From Mycobacterium sp. KBS0706 (GTDB lineage Bacteria > Pseudomonadota > Alphaproteobacteria > DSM-16000 > Inquilinaceae), in assembly GCF_005938675.2 (NCBI RefSeq), contig NZ_VCCH02000077.1, forward strand, positions 1 through 39,679: 39,679 nt of DNA. The letters run 5' to 3'. Shown here in pieces: positions 34,289 to 39,679 of the stretch. The stretch's first letter is position 1. Each line of letters begins with the position of its first letter. The position numbers and the translations under genes were made by a program. The notes under the pieces are model-generated. The model ran no database searches, had not been told where the DNA came from, and saw only the letters and a program-made list of their open reading frames with translations.

Positions 34289-34315
34289 GGGTTGCTCCGT
34301 CGGGTAGGAGTACCC
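34289..34315. repeat. Conserved intergenic element GGGTTGCTCC-N5-GTAGGAG (copy 1)
   Basis: GGGTTGCTCC-N5-GTAGGAG occupies 34289-34310, ten bases after the regulator stop. It can fold: GGGT/ACCC outer and CTCC/GGAG inner stems. The same 10 + 7 fixed bases with a different 5-bp middle recur at 39153-39174, also just after a stop codon and about 15 bp before a TTCC-type palindrome. Confidence 0.6.
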
Positions 34316-34325
34316 TCCCTTCCGT

Positions 34326-34344
34326 CTCCTCCCGATCGGCGGAA
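34326..34344. promoter_or_regulatory. Operator candidate (copy 2) before flavin reductase operon
   Basis: CTCCTCC-N5-GGCGGAA with flanks CCGT and GATCG closely follows the palindrome at 32365-32391 in arms and spacing. It ends 54 bp before the flavin reductase start. Confidence 0.55.
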
Positions 34345-34369
34345 GATCGGCCCGGCGGGGCTGCCTAGC

Positions 34370-34389
34370 CTTCCTCGAAATCGAGGAGG
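34370..34389 (+). promoter_or_regulatory. Hairpin masking the flavin reductase ribosome binding site
   Basis: CTTCCTCG-AAAT-CGAGGAGG pairs over 8 bp (one T-G). The 3' arm contains the whole Shine-Dalgarno GAGGAGG (34383-34389), eight bases before ATG 34398, so translation may be held back unless the hairpin is opened. Confidence 0.45.
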
Positions 34390-34397
34390 CTTCGCGG

Positions 34398-35402
34398 ATG
34401 TCCGCACCACCAGGTCACAGCCCGCCAGAGCAGAGCCCGCCAACCCACAGCCCGATCGACGCGGTCGAGCTGCGCCGCGCCTTCGGCACCTTCGTCACCG
34501 GGGTGACGGTGATCACCACCTGGGACGAGGCCGGCGCGCCGCGCGGCATGACCGCGAACTCCTTCACCTCGGTGTCGCTCGACCCGCCGCTGCTGCTGGT
34601 CTGCGTCGGCAAGGGCGCCTCCAGCTATCCGGCCTTCGCCGCGTCGCCCGCCTTCGCCGTCAACCTGCTGCACGAGGCGCAGAGCGAGGTGTCGTCGCTG
34701 TTCGCCTCCAAGTCGCCGGACAAGTTCCGGGCGGTGTCGCACGACGCGGTGCACACCGGCGCGCCGGTGCTGACCGACTGCATGACCTGGTTCGACTGCA
34801 GCGTGCACGACCGGGTCGAGGCCGGCGACCACATGGTGCTGATCGGCCGGGTCCAGGCCTTCGGCACCAGCGCCTCGGCCCCGCTCGGCTTCTGCCGGGG
34901 GCGCTACGCCGCGGTGAAGGACCCGGTGCCCGCCGGCTGGTCGCCGTCGCACCGCATGGTGGTCGGCTACCTGATCGAGGATGACGGCCGCATCCTCCTG
35001 CGCGCCGACGGGCGCGGCGGCTGGGGCCTTCCCACCGCCCGCCGGCGCCAGGGCGGTGCCGCCATCGACCTGGACGACCGGGGCGCCCTGGCCCTGCGCG
35101 CCGACGCCACCTTCCTCTATTCGGTGTTCGACGTCGGCGACAGCGACCCCGGCTTCATCATCTATCGCGGCCGGCTGGAGGGGGAGGTGGCGGCGCTGCC
35201 GCCCGAGCTGCGCTTCTTCCCGGCCGACGAGCTGCCCTTCGACGCCATCCCGGTGCGCGAGGTGCGGTCGATGCTGCGCCGCTACCTGCGCGAGCGCAGC
35301 GCCAGCCGCTTCGGCATCTACATCGACTCTCCCGATGGCGGGCGGGTCGCGATGATCGAGGGCACCCGCCCGTGGCAGCCGGCCGACGCCGGCACCCCCT
35401 GA
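34398..35402 (+). CDS. Flavin reductase with C-terminal Nudix-like extension
   Basis: 334-residue protein. Residues about 22-165 form a flavin-reductase domain (LRRAFGTFVTGVTVITTWDE, MTANSFTSVSLDPPLLLVCV, GRVQAFG), which supplies reduced FMN or FAD to a partner monooxygenase. From about 190 to 300 follows an extra domain with Nudix-like wording (VVGYLIEDDGRILLRADGRG, WGLPTA) but without the GX5EX7REUXEEXGU box, so pyrophosphatase activity is doubtful. The length recalls the long reductases of nitrilotriacetate-type monooxygenases. A good GAGGAGG precedes the ATG inside a hairpin. First gene of a five-gene operon that includes a luciferase-like monooxygenase, its obvious partner. Confidence 0.85.
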   Translation: MSAPPGHSPPEQSPPTHSPIDAVELRRAFGTFVTGVTVITTWDEAGAPRGMTANSFTSVSLDPPLLLVCVGKGASSYPAFAASPAFAVNLLHEAQSEVSSLFASKSPDKFRAVSHDAVHTGAPVLTDCMTWFDCSVHDRVEAGDHMVLIGRVQAFGTSASAPLGFCRGRYAAVKDPVPAGWSPSHRMVVGYLIEDDGRILLRADGRGGWGLPTARRRQGGAAIDLDDRGALALRADATFLYSVFDVGDSDPGFIIYRGRLEGEVAALPPELRFFPADELPFDAIPVREVRSMLRRYLRERSASRFGIYIDSPDGGRVAMIEGTRPWQPADAGTP

Positions 35403-35417
35403 ACGACGGATGAAACC

Positions 35418-36929
35418 ATGACCCGCACTGTGCAGAGCATCGAGGGAACGCGGCTGGGCCTGTTCATCGGCGGCCGCAGCGTCGCCCCGAGATCCGGCCG
35501 CTATCTCACCAGCTTCGACCCGACCACGGCCGAGCCCTGGCACGAGGTCGCCGATGCCGGGGCCGAGGATGTCGACGACGCCGTGCGCGCCGCCCAGGCC
35601 GCCTTCGTCGACCCCGCCTGGCGCCGCATGACCCAGACCGACCGCGGCCGCTTGGTGCGCCGGCTGGCCGATCTGCTGCTGCAGCATGCCGACGACCTGG
35701 CGCGGATCGAGATGCGCGACAACGGCAAGCTGCTGCGCGAGATGCTGGCCCAGCTGCGCGCCATGCCGGACGCCTACCAGTACTTCGCCGGCATGGCCGA
35801 CAAGCTGCAGGGCGACACCATTCCGGTGAACAAGCTCGACATGCTGAACATCACGCTGCGCGAGCCGATCGGCGTGGTCGGCATGATCACGCCCTGGAAC
35901 TCGCCGCTGATGCTGCTGACCGGCACGCTGGCGCCGTGCCTGGCCATCGGCAACACCGTGGTGATCAAGCCGTCGGAGCACACCTCGGCCTCCACCCTGG
36001 CGCTGGCCGAGATCGTGGTGGAGGCGGGGTTCCCGGCCGGCGTGGTGAACGTGGTCACCGGCCACGGCGCCACGGCGGGGGAGGCGCTGACCCGCCATCC
36101 CGGCTTGGCCAAGATCGTGTTCACCGGCAGCACCGCCACCGGCAAGCGCATCGCCGCCAACGCCGCGTCCCAGCTGGTGCCGTGCCAGATGGAGCTGGGC
36201 GGCAAATCCCCGCATGTCGTGTTCGGCGACGTCGACCTGGACCGCGCGGTCAACGGCGTCGTCGCCGGGGTCTTCGCCGCGGCCGGCCAGACCTGCATCG
36301 CCGGGTCCCGCTGCTTCGTCGAAGCCGGGCTGCACGACCGCTTCCTGGAGGCGCTGGTCGAGCGCACCCGGCGCATCCGCATCGGCCGGCCGGAGGATGA
36401 CGAGACCGAGATCGGTCCGCTGGCCCTGGCGGCGCAGCTGGACAAGGTCGAGACCTATGTCGGCACCGGCGTCGCCGACGGCGCCCGGGTGGCGATCGGC
36501 GGCCGCCGGCCGCGGCGCGACGACCTGGCGCGCGGCTGGTACTACGAGCCGACGGTGCTGGCCGAGGCCCGCAACGACATGCGCTTCATGCGCGACGAGA
36601 TCTTCGGCCCGGTGGTCGGCGTCGTGCCGTTCCGCGACGAGGATGAGCTGATCGAGCTGGCCAACGACACCCGATACGGCCTGGCCGCCGGCATCTGGAC
36701 CCAGGACATCGACCGCGCCCTGCACTTCGCCCGCAACGTCGATGCCGGCACGGTGTGGATCAACACCTACCGCTCCGCCGCGTACATGTCGCCCAACGGC
36801 GGCTTCAAGGAGAGCGGCTATGGCCGCCGCGGCGGCTTCGAGGTGATGCGGGAGTTCTCGCGCCTCAAGAACGTGGTCATCGACCACTCCGGCGCCACCC
36901 AGGACCCCTTCGTCATCCGCCTGCGCTGA
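35418..36929 (+). CDS. NAD(P)+-dependent aldehyde dehydrogenase
   Basis: 503-residue aldehyde dehydrogenase, full family length. The substrate-site Asn is in ITPWNSPLM, the general base Glu259 in MELGGKSP and the nucleophile Cys293 in AGQTCIAGSRC. The GSTATGKRI cofactor loop (about 236-244) and EIFGPVVGVVPF are present. It would oxidise an aldehyde released by the monooxygenase encoded next, for example after C-N or C-S cleavage (inference). A 15-bp gap follows the flavin reductase. The closest named type cannot be fixed from sequence alone. Confidence 0.93.
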   Translation: MTRTVQSIEGTRLGLFIGGRSVAPRSGRYLTSFDPTTAEPWHEVADAGAEDVDDAVRAAQAAFVDPAWRRMTQTDRGRLVRRLADLLLQHADDLARIEMRDNGKLLREMLAQLRAMPDAYQYFAGMADKLQGDTIPVNKLDMLNITLREPIGVVGMITPWNSPLMLLTGTLAPCLAIGNTVVIKPSEHTSASTLALAEIVVEAGFPAGVVNVVTGHGATAGEALTRHPGLAKIVFTGSTATGKRIAANAASQLVPCQMELGGKSPHVVFGDVDLDRAVNGVVAGVFAAAGQTCIAGSRCFVEAGLHDRFLEALVERTRRIRIGRPEDDETEIGPLALAAQLDKVETYVGTGVADGARVAIGGRRPRRDDLARGWYYEPTVLAEARNDMRFMRDEIFGPVVGVVPFRDEDELIELANDTRYGLAAGIWTQDIDRALHFARNVDAGTVWINTYRSAAYMSPNGGFKESGYGRRGGFEVMREFSRLKNVVIDHSGATQDPFVIRLR

Positions 36930-36960
36930 CCGGCGCCCAAACTTTAGGGAGAGCGACCCG

Positions 36961-38043
36961 ATGAAGTTCGCCGTTTCCATCAACCTGGAGCGTTTCAGCC
37001 CGTCGCGCGACATGCAGACGGTGCTGGCCGAGGCGCTGGCGCTGGTGAAGATGGCCGATGCCGGCGGCTTCGAGACCGTCTGGACCGCCGAGCACCACAC
37101 CATCGAATGCACCATCGCGCCGAACCCGTTCAACACCCTGACCTGGTTCGGCCACCACACCGACCGGATCCGCCTGGGCACGGCGACGCTGGTCGCCCCG
37201 TACTGGGACCCGATCCGCCTGGCCGGGGAGGCGGCGTTGTGCGACCAGCTGACCGGCGGGCGGCTGGAATTCGGCATCGCCCGCGGCTCCTACCAGTACG
37301 AGTTCGACCGGATGGCCGGCGGCATGCCGCAGCAGGAGGGCGTGGCCTATCTGAAGGAGATCGTGCCGGCGGTGAAGGCGCTGTGGGCCGGCGACTACGC
37401 CCATGAGGGCAAGTACTGGCGCTTCCCGCTGGCGACCGCGGTGCCGAAGCCGCTGCAGCAGGGCCATCCGCCGATCTGGGTCGCGGCGCGCGACCCGGGC
37501 ACCTTCGACTGGGCCGTCGGCATCGGCGCCAGCATCCTGTCGACGCCGCTGTCGGCCCCGCCGGCCGAGGTCGGGGTGCTGGGCGAGAAGTTCCGCAAGG
37601 CGGTCGCCGACCATCCGGAGGTGCCGCGGCCGCGGCTGATGATGCAGCGCCGCACCTGTGTCTATGCGAAGCCGGAGGATTGGGAGGTGCCGGTCCACCA
37701 CAGCACCGATTACGGCCGCTATTTCGAGAACCTGTTCCAGAATCTCGGCACGGTGAAGAACGGCTTCCCGGAGGCTGTACCCTACGAGACCGTGGCCAAC
37801 CGCGCCAACTACGACCCGAAGTCGATCCGCGAGAACCTGATGTTCGGCACGCCGGACGAGGTGATCGAGAAGCTGATGGTCTATGAGGCGGCGGGGGTGG
37901 ACCAGTACTGCCTGGGCCTGTCCTTCAACCTGCCCTTCGAGCTGCAGAAGCAGACCCTGGCGCTGTTCATCCGCGAGGTCATGCCGGTCTTCGCCGGACG
38001 CGCCCGGGCGGCGGGGTCCGCCAAGCTCAAGGTGGCGGTCTAG
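36961..38043 (+). CDS. LLM-class flavin-dependent monooxygenase (luciferase-like)
   Basis: 360-residue luciferase-like TIM-barrel protein, the length expected for the family. TVWTAEHHTIECTIAPNPFN (about 40-59), RIRLGTATLVAPYWDPIRLA and DQLTGGRLEFGIARGSYQYE are typical family segments. It would use reduced flavin from the reductase two genes upstream to oxygenate a small organic substrate. AGGGAGAGCGACCCG precedes the ATG. The set of reductase, monooxygenase and hydrolase resembles the logic of Rut, NTA and dimethyl-sulfide systems, but the accompanying aldehyde dehydrogenase and NIPSNAP genes differ from these. Confidence 0.92.
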   Translation: MKFAVSINLERFSPSRDMQTVLAEALALVKMADAGGFETVWTAEHHTIECTIAPNPFNTLTWFGHHTDRIRLGTATLVAPYWDPIRLAGEAALCDQLTGGRLEFGIARGSYQYEFDRMAGGMPQQEGVAYLKEIVPAVKALWAGDYAHEGKYWRFPLATAVPKPLQQGHPPIWVAARDPGTFDWAVGIGASILSTPLSAPPAEVGVLGEKFRKAVADHPEVPRPRLMMQRRTCVYAKPEDWEVPVHHSTDYGRYFENLFQNLGTVKNGFPEAVPYETVANRANYDPKSIRENLMFGTPDEVIEKLMVYEAAGVDQYCLGLSFNLPFELQKQTLALFIREVMPVFAGRARAAGSAKLKVAV

Positions 38044-38046
38044 GCG

Positions 38047-38841
38047 ATGCCGGTGGCTCTGAACCATCGGGTCGACGGCACCGGCACGCGCCCGCTGGTC
38101 CTGGTCCATGGCGTCGGCTCGTATCTCGAGGCCTGGGACGGTGTCGTCGCCGCGCTGGCGCCCGACTTCCGCATCCTGCGCTTCGACCTGCGCGGCCATG
38201 GCCGGTCGGAGCGGGTGAGGGGGCGCTACGAGATCGACGATTTCGTCGGCGACCTGCTGCACCTGGCCGACCGCGAGGGCTTCGGCCGCTTCGACCTGGC
38301 CGGCTTCTCGCTGGGTGGGCTGATCGCCCAGCGCACGGCCCTGGCCCATCCGGAGCGGGTGCGGCGGCTGGTGCTGCTCAGCACGGTCGGCGGGCGGACC
38401 GAGGAGGAACAGCGGCGGGTGCGCGACCGGCTGGCGGCGCTGCAGCGCGGCGAGGCCGGGTCGCATTACGACGCCTCGGTCGGGCGCTGGCTGACCGAGG
38501 CGTTCCAGGCGGCCAACCCCGAGCTGATTCAGCGGCTGCGCGAGCGCAACGCCGCCAACGACCCGGGCTGCTACGCCGCCGCCTACCGGGTGCTGGCCGA
38601 GACCGACCTGGGCGACCAGCTCCCTCTGATCCGGCACCCGACGCTGATCGCGACCGGCGCCGACGACCAGGGCTCGAACCCGCGCATGGCCCGCTTCATG
38701 CACGAGCGCATCGCCGGGTCGCGGCTCGAGATCCTGCCCAGCCTCCGGCACTCGATCCTGGTCGAGGCGCCGGAGCTGGTGGCCGGTCTGATGCGCGGCT
38801 TCCTGCTGTCCGGCGACACGAAGACGGGAGCGGCGGCATGA
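38047..38841 (+). CDS. Alpha/beta hydrolase
   Basis: 264-residue alpha/beta hydrolase. Oxyanion-region HGVGSYLEAW (about 21-30), FDLRGHGRSE strand-turn, nucleophile Ser88 in GFSLGG, acid Asp in ATGADDQGSNP and His in LRHSIL near 235 are all present, so it should be active. Likely substrates are esters, lactones or enol-lactones formed by the monooxygenase (inference). It starts three bases after the monooxygenase stop and overlaps the NIPSNAP gene by 4 bp. Confidence 0.92.
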   Translation: MPVALNHRVDGTGTRPLVLVHGVGSYLEAWDGVVAALAPDFRILRFDLRGHGRSERVRGRYEIDDFVGDLLHLADREGFGRFDLAGFSLGGLIAQRTALAHPERVRRLVLLSTVGGRTEEEQRRVRDRLAALQRGEAGSHYDASVGRWLTEAFQAANPELIQRLRERNAANDPGCYAAAYRVLAETDLGDQLPLIRHPTLIATGADDQGSNPRMARFMHERIAGSRLEILPSLRHSILVEAPELVAGLMRGFLLSGDTKTGAAA

Positions 38842-39152
38842 TCGTCGAGGAGCGGATCTACCGCATCAAGCCGGGGCAGATGCAGCGCTACCTGCAGCTG
38901 GTGCGGGAGGAGGGGCTGGCGATCCAGCGGCCGATCCTCGGCCATCTGATCGGCTATTTCCGCACCGAGATCGGACCGCTGAACCATGTCGTCCACATGT
39001 GGGGCTATGCCGACCTGGACGACCGGGCCGAGCGGCGCCGGCGCCTGGCCGCCGACCCCGCCTGGCAGGCCTTCCTAGTGAAGCTGACCGAGACCCTCGA
39101 CACCACCGAGAACCGCATCCTGGTGCCGACGGATTTCTCGCCGCTGCGCTGA
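38838..39152 (+). CDS. NIPSNAP-family small protein
   Basis: 104-residue dimeric alpha-beta barrel protein of the NIPSNAP family (IVEERIYRIKPGQMQRYLQL, then HLIGYFRTEIGPLNHVVHMW and YADLDDRAERRRRLAADPAW). Bacterial NIPSNAP genes often lie in catabolic operons, with roles from accessory binding to cofactor-free catalysis; none is established for this one. Starts by ATGA overlap with the hydrolase and ends the operon. Confidence 0.9.
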   Translation: MIVEERIYRIKPGQMQRYLQLVREEGLAIQRPILGHLIGYFRTEIGPLNHVVHMWGYADLDDRAERRRRLAADPAWQAFLVKLTETLDTTENRILVPTDFSPLR

Positions 39153-39174
39153 GGGTTGCTCCTGTTCGTAGGAG
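39153..39174. repeat. Conserved intergenic element GGGTTGCTCC-N5-GTAGGAG (copy 2)
   Basis: Starts on the base after the NIPSNAP stop. The ten left and seven right bases are identical to 34289-34310 while the middle five differ completely. CTCCT/AGGAG can pair across 6 nt. It is followed 15 bp later by the third TTCC-type palindrome. Confidence 0.6.
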
Positions 39175-39188
39175 GGGCCGGCCGCGGG

Positions 39189-39211
39189 TTCCGCCGCAAC
39201 GCCGGAAGACG
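39189..39211. promoter_or_regulatory. Operator candidate (copy 3) before ProV-like gene
   Basis: TTCCGCC-N5-GCCGGAAGACG keeps the arm order and N5 spacing of the palindrome at 32365-32391; nine of eleven bases of the right half match it. It ends about 80 bp before the ATPase start. Confidence 0.5.
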
Positions 39212-39249
39212 CGGGACCGGGATCTCGGCCCCAATGAGCCTGAGCAGAA

Positions 39250-39273
39250 GGCCCGCCGGGACAATGGCGGGCC
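39250..39273 (+). other. Leader hairpin before ProV-like gene
   Basis: GGCCCGCC and GGCGGGCC form a perfect 8-bp stem with an 8-nt loop 16 bp upstream of the start codon. No T-run. It could affect translation or be an attenuator. Confidence 0.4.
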
Positions 39274-39289
39274 GCAGACAGACAGGGTG

Positions 39290-39679
39290 ATGGCAGTGAC
39301 GGACAGGATCCGGATCGAGCACCTGTACAAGGTCTTTTCCGACGCGCCCCAGCCGGCGCTGCAGCGTCTGGCCGCCGGCGCCAGCAAGGAGCAGGTGCTG
39401 GCCGAGACCGGGCTGGTGGTCGGGCTGAACGACGTCTCGCTGTCGGTGCCGGCCGGGGCGATCTACATGATCATGGGCCTCTCCGGCTCCGGCAAATCCA
39501 CCCTGGCGCGCTGCATCAACCGGCTGATCGAGCCGACCGCCGGCCGCATCCTGCTGGATGGCGACGATGTCGTGGCCGCCGATGACGGCAGGCTGCGCGA
39601 GGTGCGACGCACCCGGGTGTCGATGGTGTTCCAGCATTTCGCCCTGCTGCCGCACCGGACGGTGCTGGAGAATGTCGAG
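39290..39679 (+). CDS. ProV/OpuAA-like quaternary-amine ABC transporter ATPase (partial)
   Basis: The first 130 residues of an ATPase cut by the window end. The long N-terminal segment before Walker A (RIEHLYKVFSDAPQPALQRL then AAGASKEQVLAETG), Walker A GLSGSGKST at about 63-71 and Q-loop MVFQHFALLPHRTVLEN are characteristic of glycine-betaine/proline-type ATPases (ProV, OpuAA), not of sugar or peptide ATPases. GTG one codon earlier is an alternative start. It follows the NIPSNAP gene by 137 bp with its own operator candidate. Its class suggests that the catabolic operon upstream acts on a betaine-like or other quaternary-amine substrate (inference). Confidence 0.88.
   Translation, partial: MAVTDRIRIEHLYKVFSDAPQPALQRLAAGASKEQVLAETGLVVGLNDVSLSVPAGAIYMIMGLSGSGKSTLARCINRLIEPTAGRILLDGDDVVAADDGRLREVRRTRVSMVFQHFALLPHRTVLENVE

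Noticed and set aside
34365..37277. 970-codon open frame on the minus strand
   Set aside because: It runs antisense to the flavin reductase, aldehyde dehydrogenase and monooxygenase genes, has low-complexity Arg/Gly/Gln/Asp composition and no domain. It is a product of GC-rich codon bias.
36913..38751. 612-codon open frame on the minus strand
   Set aside because: Antisense to the monooxygenase and hydrolase genes, both of which have intact family motifs and good start signals.
1..39679. CRISPR array, tRNA or rRNA genes, toxin-antitoxin or defence genes
   Set aside because: No regularly spaced repeats, cloverleaf sequences, rRNA segments or defence-protein motifs were seen on either strand.

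Overview
This 39.7 kb window is GC-rich, densely coded DNA from what is most likely an alphaproteobacterium with a large catabolic gene repertoire (Rhodospirillales/Azospirillum-like or Rhizobiales-like; inferred from gene content and GC-rich codon use, not from a marker gene). No rRNA, tRNA, CRISPR array, complete insertion sequence or phage gene was seen. Nearly everything is uptake-and-catabolism machinery, with six substrate-specific transporter or pathway blocks and their local regulators.

Block A (about 286-9700, + strand) is one long carbohydrate operon. It holds a binding protein and two permeases, a ROK-family protein, a GntR/UTRA regulator, a SIS-domain sugar isomerase-like protein, a second binding protein with two permeases, and a PIG-L-type deacetylase. 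Neither transporter has its own ATPase here. An AT-rich 20-bp palindrome containing a perfect TATAAT lies just upstream of the first gene and is a probable operator. ROK + SIS + PIG-L suggests amino-sugar or N-acylated sugar handling, but both the ROK and the PIG-L protein lack residues that are normally diagnostic.

Block B (9701-11295) is a scar region. It has a tiny RBS + 22-codon ORF + terminator unit, a (TC)13 tract fused to a 5'-truncated CBS/BON gene, and remnants that look like a VIT/CCC1 gene and a peroxiredoxin gene.

Block C (11173-22364) is a split peptide-type ABC system. The Tat-exported binding protein runs on +, converging on a - strand operon of M19 dipeptidase, two permeases and two ATPases. 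Upstream on - lie a CocE/NonD hydrolase and a Rieske oxygenase, with a divergent LysR regulator. A near-identical 19-bp element precedes both the binding-protein gene and the dipeptidase operon, which suggests that the two convergent halves are co-regulated.

Block D (22429-31617) has an OccR-like LysR regulator divergent from a binding protein, DapA-family lyase, two tandem nucleoside hydrolases, two permeases and a double-ATPase fusion. A clean ATAA-N7-TTAT LysR box sits in the divergent promoter. The set looks like import plus cleavage of a nucleoside or N-riboside-like compound.

Block E (31708-39679) has a DUF1185/AA_synth protein divergent from a GAF/PucR-type regulator. These are followed by a flavin reductase with a C-terminal extension, aldehyde dehydrogenase, luciferase-like monooxygenase, alpha/beta hydrolase and NIPSNAP protein, then the start of a ProV-like ATPase cut by the window end. 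Three related palindromes (TTCCTCC-N5-GGAGGAA type) precede the three transcription units, which points to a single regulon for uptake and flavin-dependent oxidation of a small, perhaps quaternary-amine, substrate. This is the strongest candidate for an undescribed system in the window.
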